Under the pieces are notes generated by a model. That model had not been told where the DNA came from. It searched no databases and was given only the letters and a program-made list of their open reading frames with translations. The position numbers were made by a program, and so were the translations under genes. From Streptomyces sp. NBC_00286 (GTDB lineage Bacteria; Actinomycetota; Actinomycetes; Streptomycetales; Streptomycetaceae), in NCBI RefSeq assembly GCF_036173125.1, contig NZ_CP108054.1:310001-374000 (forward strand): 64,000 nucleotides of DNA, written 5' to 3'. How positions within the stretch are numbered: position 1 is the stretch's first letter; each line of letters begins with the position of its first letter. Positions 26,091 through 33,793 of the stretch are shown piece by piece.

Positions 26091-27269
26091 TCAACTGCGC
26101 GTCTGCGCGGGGCCGGTGCTCGCGCGGACCGTGAGTTCGGGGGTGAGCAGGTGCTGCCGGGGCCTTGCCGTCGAGGAGCCCGCCAGCCGTTCCAGCAGCA
26201 GGTCCACGGCGAGCCGGCCCATGACGTCCGACGAGTTGTCGAAGCCGGTCATCATCGGGGTGACCGTCTCGGCCCAGCGGGCGCCGACGACTCCGGTCAC
26301 CGAGACATCGCCGGGCACGGACAGACCCGCCCGGTCGAGCCCGCGGTACAGGCCCACGAGCGCGGCCTCGTTGAGCACGACGAGGCCGGTCGTCTGCGGG
26401 TCGTGGTCGAGGATTTCGCGGACGACCGCCTCGCCGGAGGAGGCGTCGTCCTCGCAGTGGTGGATCTCGCCGGTCAGCCCCAGTTCGCCGACGGCCGCCC
26501 GGAAGCCGTCGACGCCTCGGTGCGCGGCCTCGTAGCCCACGGCGAACAGCTTCCGCGGCCGGTTCACCAGGGCGAGCCGCCGGTGACCGAGCTCGGCGAG
26601 ATGCCGTACGCAGCGGGCGGTGAGCTCCGTCCAGTCCATGTCGACCCACGACAGGGCGTCGGGGTCCGCGGTCCGGCCCATGGTGACGAAGGGGAACCCG
26701 GTGCCGAGGAGCCGGTCCACCCGCGAGTCCTGGACGCGTATCTCCATCAGGATCGCGCCGTCCACGCGGCGTTGGCCCACCAGCCGGTCGAATGCCTCGT
26801 CCGAGCCCTCACCGCTGCGGGACAGCAGTACGTCGTGGTCCTGCACGGCGGCGGCGTCGATCACCGCGCTGAGGAAGTCGAGCTGCATGTCGGTGTAGCG
26901 CCGGCCGGCCGGCGGGAACACCACGCCGATGGTCTGGGTGCGGCCGTGGGCCAGGGCGCGGGCACTTGCGTTGGGCTGGAAGCCGTGCTCGTCGATGACC
27001 TTCTGGATACGCAGCCGGGTCCGCTCCGAGATCGGCCGCTTGCCGCTCAGGGCGTACGAGACCGTGCTGCGGGAGACACCGGCGAGGCGGGCGATCTCGC
27101 CGATGTTGACGGGGGTGGGGCTGCCGCTGTTCACGGGTATGCGGCTGCCCTTGGTCGCAGACTCGGGACTGCTGGTCGCAGGGTTGTCGCCGCCGGTCGC
27201 AGGAGTGGCGCCGCCGTCGCGCTCGGGAGTGCGGCTGCTTTCGGCCACCTCGTCGAACCGGTTCGACAT
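26091..27269 (-). CDS. LacI family transcriptional regulator
   Basis: A 392-residue LacI-type repressor. The HTH and hinge are VNIGEIARLAGVSRSTVSYALSGKRPISERTRLRIQKVIDEHGFQPNASARAL, followed by a periplasmic-binding-protein-like domain (TIGVVFPPAGRRYTDMQLDFLSAV to the C-terminus). The predicted start gives a 53-residue, Pro/Thr/Ser-rich tail before the HTH, unusual for the family; two GTG codons just before the HTH (residues 46 and 54) are alternatives. The ATG keeps GGGGGAGG at 10 bases. It is the first gene of the sugar cluster, 25 bp before the lipoprotein gene, and probably represses the cluster and itself through the CGAACCGGTTCG sites. Confidence 0.9.
   Translation of the reverse strand: MSNRFDEVAESSRTPERDGGATPATGGDNPATSSPESATKGSRIPVNSGSPTPVNIGEIARLAGVSRSTVSYALSGKRPISERTRLRIQKVIDEHGFQPNASARALAHGRTQTIGVVFPPAGRRYTDMQLDFLSAVIDAAAVQDHDVLLSRSGEGSDEAFDRLVGQRRVDGAILMEIRVQDSRVDRLLGTGFPFVTMGRTADPDALSWVDMDWTELTARCVRHLAELGHRRLALVNRPRKLFAVGYEAAHRGVDGFRAAVGELGLTGEIHHCEDDASSGEAVVREILDHDPQTTGLVVLNEAALVGLYRGLDRAGLSVPGDVSVTGVVGARWAETVTPMMTGFDNSSDVMGRLAVDLLLERLAGSSTARPRQHLLTPELTVRASTGPAQTRS
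27252..27267. promoter_or_regulatory. 16-bp palindrome GTCGAACCGGTTCGAC over the LacI start codon
   Basis: Identical to the palindrome at the lipoprotein start, in the same position relative to the ATG. A half copy, GTTCGACAT, lies at 27300-27308. The arrangement suggests autoregulation. Confidence 0.78.
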
Positions 27270-27319
27270 CGCGGACACACCTCCCCCCACCGCAGGATCG
27301 TTCGACATTTCGCACGTCA

Positions 27320-27338
27320 GCCGGTTCACCGAACCGGC
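27320..27338. promoter_or_regulatory. Inverted repeat GCCGGTTC-ACC-GAACCGGC upstream of the LacI gene
   Basis: Perfect 8-base arms around 3 bases. The half-sites match those of the start-codon palindromes but face outward rather than inward. It lies between the MarR stop and the LacI start, so it may be an operator, or a hairpin that ends MarR transcription. Confidence 0.55.
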
Positions 27339-27413
27339 GTGCCGAACGTAGGAGTGACACAGGTCTCATGTCAACGGGCGGTAACCAAGAAGTTTCTGAC
27401 GCGACGGAAGCGC

Positions 27414-27944
27414 TCAGACCCGCGGAGCGCCCAGTCGTTCTTCCAGTCGGCCCAGCAACTCCCCCAGAAGCGCGCCGAGTTCGCCCTGCGTCGAGGTGTC
27501 GAGGCCGGACAGGACGGCCGTCTCGTACGCGAGTTGTTCGGGGACGATTTCATCGACGAGCTCGCGTCCGGCGTCGGTGAGACGCAGGTGGGCGACGCGC
27601 CGGTCGCGGCTGTCGCCGCGGCGCTCGACGAGGCCGCGCCCGGTCAGTTGCTTGAGCCGCTTGGCGACGGCGGCGGCGGAGGAGAAGGTCTCCCGGGCCA
27701 ACTCACCGGGGGTCAGCTCCCGGCCGGTGCGGCGCAGCGCGGCCAGCAGCTCGAACTCGGGACGGGTGAGCCCGGCATGGCGCAGCGGGGCGTCCTCCGC
27801 CTCCCGGAGCAGGGCGGCACAACGGTTGATACGGCCGATGATCTCTATGGGACTGGTGTCCAGGTCGGGATGCACCGTCCGCCACTGCCGCACCACCTCC
27901 CCGACGGTGTCCCCCGCTGTCGCCCGCCCATTCGCTGTCGTCAT
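27414..27944 (-). CDS. MarR family transcriptional regulator
   Basis: A 176-residue winged-helix regulator of the MarR family. The DNA-binding core is LTRPEFELLAALRRTGRELTPGELARETFSSAAAVAKRLKQLTGRGLVERRGDSRDRRVAHLRLTDAGREL, with the conserved DxRDRR wing. The flanking helices (VVRQWRTVHPDLDTSPIEIIGRINR) resemble the subgroup controlling drug export or oxidative stress genes. No target is obvious: the next gene on the strand is the LacI cluster, and the divergent gene is a DUF5134 membrane protein. A TGCAG-TC-CTGCA palindrome lies about 20 bp upstream. Confidence 0.9.
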   Translation of the reverse strand: MTTANGRATAGDTVGEVVRQWRTVHPDLDTSPIEIIGRINRCAALLREAEDAPLRHAGLTRPEFELLAALRRTGRELTPGELARETFSSAAAVAKRLKQLTGRGLVERRGDSRDRRVAHLRLTDAGRELVDEIVPEQLAYETAVLSGLDTSTQGELGALLGELLGRLEERLGAPRV

Positions 27945-27965
27945 GCCTGTGCGCCCCCGAGTGCG

Positions 27966-27977
27966 TGCAGTCCTGCA
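27966..27977. promoter_or_regulatory. TGCAG-TC-CTGCA palindrome before the MarR gene
   Basis: Perfect 5-base arms around two bases in the divergent promoter region of the MarR and DUF5134 genes. MarR proteins usually bind their own promoters at such sites. Assignment is by position only. Confidence 0.35.
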
Positions 27978-28154
27978 GTCGTACCAATGCTGCGAGCGTA
28001 CGGTGTCCGCTCCGCCCGGCGCGCAGCGCCCGCTCCGGAGGGAAGTGAACCCCGGGCGCTCCCCGCGTACACCCTTGCGCTCGCGTGCACGCGAGCAGGC
28101 CGGGGCATCTCTTCGACCGGACTGTCCGAACACCGTCGATCGAGGAGGTGCGCG

Positions 28155-28706
28155 GTGCACGGACCGGTGCCGGCGCTCTGGCTGCTCGTCGCGTTGTGCG
28201 CGGCGACCGGGGTCTACGGTCTGCTGCGGATGCGGAGTTCCGTCGAGGCGCAGCGACGTACGGCGGGCGGTGAGGCGCTCATGGGATTCGGCATGGCCGC
28301 GATGGCCGTACCCGCCGCCGCACTGTCGCCGCCGCGCTGGGCCTGGCTCGCCGGCGCGGCCGTGTTCGGCATAGCCGCGCTGCAGGCCCTGTGGGCGGCG
28401 CGGGCTGACCGCCATCACCTTCACCACCTGGTGGGCGCGTCCGCGATGGTCTACATGGCGGCGGTGATGGCGGGCGGGACCCACTCCGGGCCACCCGTGC
28501 TGACGGGGGCGCTCCTCGCGTACTTCACCGGGTATGTGCTGTGGACTGGTACGCGCCTGGTGCCGGTCGCCGTCGCCAGACCCGAAGGGGGCGCCCGAGG
28601 CACCCGAGGCGCCCGCACGGTCCAACTGGCCGATCGCCCGGAACTGGCGTGTGCCTGCCGGCTCTCGATGGGCATCGGGATGCTCGCCATGCTGCTCACC
28701 ATGTGA
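28155..28706 (+). CDS. DUF5134 membrane protein
   Basis: A 183-residue integral membrane protein matching the actinobacterial DUF5134 family. Five or so hydrophobic helices are seen, beginning PVPALWLLVALCAATGVYGLLRM. Histidines in RADRHHLHHLVGASAMVYM fall in the middle of the membrane region, a feature of the family that suggests metal or heme contact, though function is not established. The GTG start follows GGAGG at 6 bases; the open frame extends far upstream only as a shadow of the LacI and MarR genes. Confidence 0.8.
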   Translation: MHGPVPALWLLVALCAATGVYGLLRMRSSVEAQRRTAGGEALMGFGMAAMAVPAAALSPPRWAWLAGAAVFGIAALQALWAARADRHHLHHLVGASAMVYMAAVMAGGTHSGPPVLTGALLAYFTGYVLWTGTRLVPVAVARPEGGARGTRGARTVQLADRPELACACRLSMGIGMLAMLLTM

Positions 28707-28801
28707 CGGGCGTGCGCGGGGCCTGTACGAGATCGTGGTCTGTGTCACTTTGCCCCGGCAGCCCGTATCCCCTTGCCGCGCCGCCCAAATAGGCTGGCCC
28801 C

Positions 28802-29737
28802 ATGATGGTCCCCGCGGCACTGCTGCTGCTCGGCGCCCTGGCCGCCGTCCTGGCTCCGCGGCTGCTCGCCCGAGCCGACTGGGCGGACCGCGAACCGGTG
28901 GTCGCCCTCTGGGTGTGGCAGTGCGTGGTGGTGGCGGTCCTGCTGTGCTGCGTGCTGTCGATGACCCTCAGCGCGGCTGCCGCCTGGCAGGCGGTGCGCG
29001 GCCATGTGTTCGCACCGGCCCCGCACCACGTCGTGGACGCCTACGCACTCGCCGAAGCCAGCCCCTGGGCCGCCGCGACCGCCGTGGCGCTCGCCTGCGG
29101 CGGCCTGTGGACCGCGGCGATGCTGGTCCGCGAGATCGTACGGGCCCGTGCGCGCCGCCGCCGCGAGCGGGCCGAACTCCAGGTGCGCGCCCCGCTGTTG
29201 CCCGGCGAGGAGCCCGGCGGCGACCGCCTCGTCGTGCTCGAAGGCGAGCGCCCGGATGCCTGGTGGCTGCCCGGGGCAGCTCCCCAACTCGTCATCACCA
29301 CCGCCGCGTTGCGCCGCCTCAAAGGGAGCCAGCTGGACGCCGTACTCGCCCACGAGCAGGGGCACGCCCGAGCCCGGCACGACTGGCTGCTGCACTCCTC
29401 GGCGGCGCTGGCCAACGGCTTTCCGCAGGTCCCCGTGTTCGCCGCGTTCCGCGACGAGATGCACCGCCTGGTCGAATTGGCCGCCGACGACATGGCGTCC
29501 CGCCGCTTCGGCCGCCTGACGACCGCCCTCGCACTGGTGGAACTGAACGAGGACCGGGGCGTGTTCGGCCCCTGCCCCACCCCGCAGGCCCATGTCCCGC
29601 AGCGTGTGAACCGTCTGCTCACTCCCCCGGACCGCCTTCCGCCCGTCCATCGGCTGCGGCTCACGGCGTCCGCGGCGCTGGTGCCCGTGGTTCCGCTGCT
29701 GGTGGCGTTCGTGCCGGGGCTACGGGCGCTGGGGTAA
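28802..29737 (+). CDS. M56 family metallopeptidase (BlaR1/MecR1-like membrane protease)
   Basis: A 311-residue membrane protease. Hydrophobic helices occur at about 3-20, 33-62, 88-108 and 282-305. The zinc motif is H184-E-Q-G-H188 in AVLAHEQGHARARHDW, with a downstream ELAADD block giving the third ligand, as in M48/M56 enzymes. In BlaR1 such a domain cleaves a BlaI repressor after beta-lactam binding, but here no sensor domain and no adjacent BlaI gene are present, so the substrate is unknown. Two ATGs stand side by side at the start, without a good ribosome site. Confidence 0.88.
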   Translation: MMVPAALLLLGALAAVLAPRLLARADWADREPVVALWVWQCVVVAVLLCCVLSMTLSAAAAWQAVRGHVFAPAPHHVVDAYALAEASPWAAATAVALACGGLWTAAMLVREIVRARARRRRERAELQVRAPLLPGEEPGGDRLVVLEGERPDAWWLPGAAPQLVITTAALRRLKGSQLDAVLAHEQGHARARHDWLLHSSAALANGFPQVPVFAAFRDEMHRLVELAADDMASRRFGRLTTALALVELNEDRGVFGPCPTPQAHVPQRVNRLLTPPDRLPPVHRLRLTASAALVPVVPLLVAFVPGLRALG

Positions 29738-29805
29738 CGAAGCGCACAAGTCGCCGTACGCCCCGGAGTTGGCCTTCGGCCCCAGCGGTCCGCGAGAATC
29801 GTTCC

Positions 29806-30534
29806 ATGCACTCCCCCACCGTCGACTCGCCACCCCGCACCGCGGCCCCCACAACCGCCGTCCGCGCCGCGGTGGCCCTCGCTGTCCCGTCCGTGCTGCT
29901 GATCGCGCTCGTCGCCCTGTCCTGGGGCCCGCTGATGGACCTGGACGGCGACATCGCGCGTACGACGCACGGGTGGGCGGTCGACGAGCCCGACGTCACG
30001 CAGACGTCCCGCATCCTGACGGACTGGGTCTGGGACCCCTGGACCATGCGCGCCCTGGCCACGGCGACCGTGCTCTGGCTGATCATCCGGCGCTCGGCCT
30101 GGCGGCCCGCCCTGTGGCTGGCTGCCGCCACCCTGCTCGGAACCCTGCTCCAGCAGGGCATGAAGGCCGCGGTCGGCCGGGAGCGCCCCGTGTGGCGCGA
30201 CCCCGTGGACTCGGCGCACTACGCCGCCTTCCCGTCCGGCCACGCCATGACGGCGGTGGTGGTCTGCGGCCTGCTGCTGTGGCTCCTGCACCTGTACGGC
30301 GCCGGGCGCGTCCTGTGGCGCATCGCCCTGACCCTCGCGGCGGTCTCCGTGATCGGTGTGGGCCTCACCCGCGTCTGGAACGGCGTGCACTGGCCGACGG
30401 ACGTGCTCGGCGGCTGGCTGCTCGGCGCGCTGACCGTCGCGCTGACGGTGGTGGCGTACGAGCGGTGGCGGGCGCCTTCGCCCGATGTGCCACAGCGGCC
30501 ACTTGCCCAACAGGAAGAACAGGAACACCGGTAA
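29806..30534 (+). CDS. PAP2 family phosphatase
   Basis: A 242-residue membrane phosphatase of the PAP2 superfamily, which removes phosphate from lipids such as phosphatidic acid or undecaprenyl pyrophosphate. All three catalytic motifs are present: KAAVGRERP (K-x6-R-P), FPSGHAM (PSGH) and RVWNGVHWPTD (R-x5-H-x3-D). Six hydrophobic segments fit the family topology, with a proline/glutamine-rich cytoplasmic tail. It is one of several genes on this strand, and the next gene starts about 10 bases after its stop. Confidence 0.93.
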   Translation: MHSPTVDSPPRTAAPTTAVRAAVALAVPSVLLIALVALSWGPLMDLDGDIARTTHGWAVDEPDVTQTSRILTDWVWDPWTMRALATATVLWLIIRRSAWRPALWLAAATLLGTLLQQGMKAAVGRERPVWRDPVDSAHYAAFPSGHAMTAVVVCGLLLWLLHLYGAGRVLWRIALTLAAVSVIGVGLTRVWNGVHWPTDVLGGWLLGALTVALTVVAYERWRAPSPDVPQRPLAQQEEQEHR

Positions 30535-30544
30535 GGTCCAGCGC

Positions 30545-31237
30545 GTGACTGCTGTCTTATTCGACTTCTCCGGAACGCTCTTCCGTATCGAATCCACCGA
30601 GTCCTGGCTGCGCACGACGCTGGCCGAGGCCGAAGTGTCCCTCCCCGAGCCCGAGTTGATCCGCGCGGCCCGGGAACTGGACGAGGTGGGCGCGCTGCCC
30701 GGCGGGTCCTTCCCCTCGCGGCGGATCCCCGATGAGCTCGCCCATGTGTGGGAGATCCGCGACAAGAGCGCCGCGCTGCACCGCGCCGCGTACACCGGCC
30801 TCTCCCGTCAGGTGCCGCTGCCCGATCCCGCCCTGCACGACGCGCTGTACGCCCGCCATATGGCACCGGCCGCGTGGCGCCCGTACCCCGACACGGCCGA
30901 GGTGCTGGGCGCGCTGCGTGAGCGCGGTGTGGCGGTCGGCGTGGTCAGCAACATCGGCTGGGATCTGCGGCCCGTCTTCCGAGACCACGGCATCGACCCG
31001 TACGTCGACACCTACGTCCTGTCGTACGAACACGGCATCCAGAAGCCGGACCCACGCCTGTTCGCGATCGCCTGCGACGCCCTCGGCGTCGATCCGCGGG
31101 ACGTGCTGATGGTGGGCGACAGCCGCCATGCGGACGGCGGCGCGGCGGCTCTGGGCTGCGGGGTGCACTTCGTCGACCATCTGCCGGTGACCGAGCGCCC
31201 GGACGGGCTGCGACCGGTGCTGGACCTGGTCGGCTGA
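30545..31237 (+). CDS. HAD family hydrolase (TTA-containing gene)
   Basis: A 230-residue haloacid-dehalogenase-type phosphatase. Motif I is LFDFSGTLF (with Ser in place of the usual Asp+2 neighbour), motif II is GVVSNIGW, motif III is the Lys of HGIQKPDP, and motif IV is MVGDSRHADGGAA. The normal DxDGT is therefore DFSGT, which still keeps the nucleophile Asp but replaces the second Asp, so activity may be altered. Codon 5 is TTA, rare in streptomycetes and read by the bldA tRNA. The GTG start lies 10 bases after the PAP2 stop; TAAGGT sits 7 bases before it as in leaderless genes. Confidence 0.88.
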   Translation: MTAVLFDFSGTLFRIESTESWLRTTLAEAEVSLPEPELIRAARELDEVGALPGGSFPSRRIPDELAHVWEIRDKSAALHRAAYTGLSRQVPLPDPALHDALYARHMAPAAWRPYPDTAEVLGALRERGVAVGVVSNIGWDLRPVFRDHGIDPYVDTYVLSYEHGIQKPDPRLFAIACDALGVDPRDVLMVGDSRHADGGAAALGCGVHFVDHLPVTERPDGLRPVLDLVG

Positions 31238-31251
31238 CGGCTCTGAGATTC

Positions 31252-31292
31252 CCGTCCGCCTGGACGATCCCCCGCGTCGCCCAGGCGGACGG
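31252..31292 (+). terminator. Terminator after the HAD gene
   Basis: Perfect 12-base arms CCGTCCGCCTGG and CCAGGCGGACGG around a 17-base loop, 14 bases after the HAD stop codon. It lacks a T-tract, as is common in high-G+C genomes. Confidence 0.75.
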
Positions 31293-31304
31293 CAGCCCGA
31301 GAGG

Positions 31305-31322
31305 GACCCCTGAGAAGGGGTC
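31305..31322. terminator. Second hairpin GACCCCT-GAGA-AGGGGTC
   Basis: Perfect 7-base arms around GAGA, 12 bases beyond the longer hairpin. It may be a second terminator or a leader element of the TetR gene, which starts 57 bases later. Confidence 0.5.
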
Positions 31323-31339
31323 GCCATGGACCCGCTGAG

Positions 31340-31363
31340 TATAGTTGGCTGGCAGCCAGTCAA
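31340..31363 (+). promoter_or_regulatory. -10 box and operator of the TetR gene
   Basis: TATAGT (31340-31345) resembles a -10 box. It runs directly into the inverted repeat TTGGCTGG-CAG-CCAGTCAA (31345-31363), whose arms match at 7 of 8 positions. The TetR start is 16 bases beyond. A repressor bound there would block RNA polymerase, which fits autoregulation by the TetR protein itself. Confidence 0.6.
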
Positions 31364-31378
31364 CACAGGAGTTACAGG

Positions 31379-32089
31379 ATGTCCCCCCGCAGCCGCTCGG
31401 TCAATGAAGAGTTGCGGCGGCGATCCCGGGAAAAGCTGCTGCAGGCGGCACTTGAGCTGGTCAGCGCGCATGGTTACGAGGCGACAACACTTGGCGACAT
31501 CGCGGACCGTGCGGGCTCCGCGCGCGGACTCGTCTCGTACTACTTCCCGGGCAAGCGGCAGCTCGTGCAGTCGGCTGTCCACCGGCTGATGCACTGCACG
31601 CTCCGGGAGGCGCTGGAGCGGGAGCCGCGCACCGAGGACGGGCGGGAGCGCTTGGCGCGCGCCATCGACGCGGTCCTGGGCCTGGCCCGGGACCATCCGG
31701 TGCTGATGCGCCAGCACATGGCCGGGATACTGCAGGCCGAGGGGTTGGTGCAGTGCCCGGAGCAGCAGCGCCTGGCGGAGCTGCTCAAGGACACCGTCTC
31801 CCGGTACGGTTCCGCGGACCCCGCCGCCGACTATCCGATGCTGCGGGCGCTGCTGATGGGCTCGGTGTTCGCGGCCCTGGTGCCGGGCGTTCCGATGCCG
31901 CTGGCGACCCTGCGGGCCGAGCTGTTCAAGCGGTACCGGCTCGACTGGGAGCTGGGTGTCCCGCCGGACGCCGAAGCGCCCGGCGGGACCTGTGGCGCAG
32001 ACCTGTCACGATTCTTCTCGCCCCAGGACCGCGAAGCCGACGCGGCAAGCCGAGCCGGCCGCGCCGATCAGCCCCACCAGCCGAAGTAG
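31379..32089 (+). CDS. TetR family transcriptional regulator
   Basis: A 236-residue TetR-type regulator. The HTH is REKLLQAALELVSAHGYEATTLGDIADRAGSARGLVSYYFPGKRQLVQSAVHRLM near residues 17-70, and the C-terminal helical domain is a typical ligand pocket. The last 30 residues are a disordered extension that overlaps the convergent LVIVD gene by 22 bp. AGGAG lies 7 bases before the ATG. An operator-like repeat covers its own promoter; no divergent target gene is present, so its regulon lies elsewhere or includes only itself. Confidence 0.9.
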   Translation: MSPRSRSVNEELRRRSREKLLQAALELVSAHGYEATTLGDIADRAGSARGLVSYYFPGKRQLVQSAVHRLMHCTLREALEREPRTEDGRERLARAIDAVLGLARDHPVLMRQHMAGILQAEGLVQCPEQQRLAELLKDTVSRYGSADPAADYPMLRALLMGSVFAALVPGVPMPLATLRAELFKRYRLDWELGVPPDAEAPGGTCGADLSRFFSPQDREADAASRAGRADQPHQPK

Positions 32090-33579
32090 TCCGGCTGGGT
32101 CTGCACGTTCAGCTCGGACATACGGATCCACTTCGCCGGGTCCGTACGCCGGTCGCTGATCTTCAGGACGTCGAAGCCCTTAGCGGTGTCGTTCGAGTAG
32201 ATGTAGCCGTTGTAGTAGTACGCCGACCAGCTACCGCCGAACGTCAGGGCGTCTGTGGCGATCGGACCGCGCTCGAAGTAGGCGATCTCCTTGGGCTTCG
32301 AGGAGTTGGTGAAGTCCCAGACGGAGACGCCGCCCTGGTACCAGGCCTGGACCATGATGTCCCTGCCCTTGACGGGGATCAGCGAGCCGTTGTGGGCCAC
32401 GCAGTTCTCGGTGTCCGCCTGGTGGCGCGGGATCTTGAAGTAGCTCTTGAAGACCAGCTTGCGCTTGTCGCCCTTGCCGACGAGGTCGTAGATGCCGTCG
32501 GCGCCGCGGTTGGGTCCGATGGCCGCGTTGCAGGTGGCCGCGCCGCCGCCGCCCAGCTCGTCGGTGAAGACGACCTTGTTCGCCTTCTGGTTGAAGGTCG
32601 CCGAGTGCCAGAACGCGAAGTTCACGTTGTCCTGGACCTGGTCGATGACCTTCGGGTTCTCCGGGTCCTTGATGGAGAACAGGATGCCGTCGCCCATGCA
32701 GGCGCCCGCCGCGAGGTCCTTGGAGGGCAGCACGGTGATGTCGTGGCAGCCGGTGGTCTTGGAGACGCCCGGGTTGGTGGGTGCGCCGGGGTTGCCGCCG
32801 CCGTCGGGACCCTCACCGGGGAAGATCACCGGGAAGCCGACGACCTCCGCCTTCTGGGGCGCCTTGCGGGGCACCTTGATGACCGAGATGCCGTCGTGCG
32901 GCGGCTTGCAGTCCGGGAAGGTGGCGCTGGGCGAGTACGAGGAGACGTACACGTAGACGTTCCGGCGCTCGGGCACCAGCGTGTGCGTGTGCGAGCCGCA
33001 GGCGGTCTCGACGGCGGCGACGTAGCGGGGGTTCCGCTTGTCGCTGATGTCGAAGATCTTCATGCCCTCCCACGAGGACTTCTCGGTCGCGGGCTGCGAG
33101 GTGCTGTTGCAGGAGTTGTCGCTGCGCGAGGAGTCGGTGGAGAGGAAGAGCAGGTTGCCGGAGACGGAGATGTCGTTCTGCGAGCCGGGGCAGAGCACCT
33201 GGGCGACCGTCTTCGGGGCCTTGGGGTTGCTGATGTCGAAGACGCGGAAGCCGTCGTAGTTGCCGGCGTACGCGTACTTCCCCTGGAAGGCCAGGTCGGA
33301 GTTGGTGCCGGGCAGGGCGTCCTTGGGGGTGTTGCCGACGTGGGTGATGTTGTCCGAGTGGACGATCTCGTCCTTGCCGGGTATGTCGCCGCTCTCGATC
33401 GCTTCCCTGACCTCGGCCGCCTTGCTCTTGGAGACCTTGTCCGGGGTGGCCGGCGTGTCCCCCGGGTCCGGGGTGGCGACCGCCGGACCGGCCGTGAGCA
33501 GCGCGGCCAGGAGTCCGGCCGCGGTGGCGACAACTCCCAGTCGTCTGCGCCGTGTTCGGTGGTTGTTCAACAGGGTCAC
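32068..33579 (-). CDS. Secreted LVIVD-repeat beta-propeller protein
   Basis: A 503-residue exported protein. Residues 1-36 form a Sec or Tat signal (RRRRLGVVATAAGLLAALLTAGPAVA). The rest is a beta-propeller of LVIVD-type repeats: YAYAGNYDGFRVFDISNPKAPK, GMKIFDISDKRNPRYVAAVET, ILFSIKDPENPKVIDQV and GGVSVWDFTNSSKPKEIAYF. Cysteines (LCPGSQ, NSCNS, ETACGS, GACMGD) suggest disulfides outside the cell. Such proteins are probably adhesins or binding proteins; no enzyme motif is seen. It is divergent from the DUF305 lipoprotein gene. Confidence 0.85.
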   Translation of the reverse strand: MTLLNNHRTRRRRLGVVATAAGLLAALLTAGPAVATPDPGDTPATPDKVSKSKAAEVREAIESGDIPGKDEIVHSDNITHVGNTPKDALPGTNSDLAFQGKYAYAGNYDGFRVFDISNPKAPKTVAQVLCPGSQNDISVSGNLLFLSTDSSRSDNSCNSTSQPATEKSSWEGMKIFDISDKRNPRYVAAVETACGSHTHTLVPERRNVYVYVSSYSPSATFPDCKPPHDGISVIKVPRKAPQKAEVVGFPVIFPGEGPDGGGNPGAPTNPGVSKTTGCHDITVLPSKDLAAGACMGDGILFSIKDPENPKVIDQVQDNVNFAFWHSATFNQKANKVVFTDELGGGGAATCNAAIGPNRGADGIYDLVGKGDKRKLVFKSYFKIPRHQADTENCVAHNGSLIPVKGRDIMVQAWYQGGVSVWDFTNSSKPKEIAYFERGPIATDALTFGGSWSAYYYNGYIYSNDTAKGFDVLKISDRRTDPAKWIRMSELNVQTQPDYFGWWG

Positions 33580-33793
33580 TGCGTCCTCCCTTGTAGCCGT
33601 TCGCAGTTGAACGGTTAAGGCACCACGGCAGTATCGTCTTCATCATGCTCAGAACAACAGGGCGCAATGCAGTCGTAACGAATCTCTCCGATCATTCACG
33701 AACGGCAACATGTCATCGGCGATCGGTAACGGGGTAGGACGTCTCTCAACACCCACAAGGTGTCCGCCCTTTCATGTGCCACAGGAGGCCGCT
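33580..33793. promoter_or_regulatory. Divergent promoter region of the LVIVD and DUF305 genes
   Basis: The 214 bp between the two divergent secreted-protein genes are AT-richer than their surroundings, with stretches such as AACGAATCTCTCCGATCATTC. I find no strong -35/-10 pair or palindrome. The shared region suggests the two envelope proteins could be co-regulated (inference). Confidence 0.4.

Noticed and set aside
25935..28154. Very long plus-strand open frame before the DUF5134 gene
   Set aside because: It is the antisense of the lipoprotein start, LacI and MarR genes. Only the last 183 codons, after GGAGG and GTG, match a real family.
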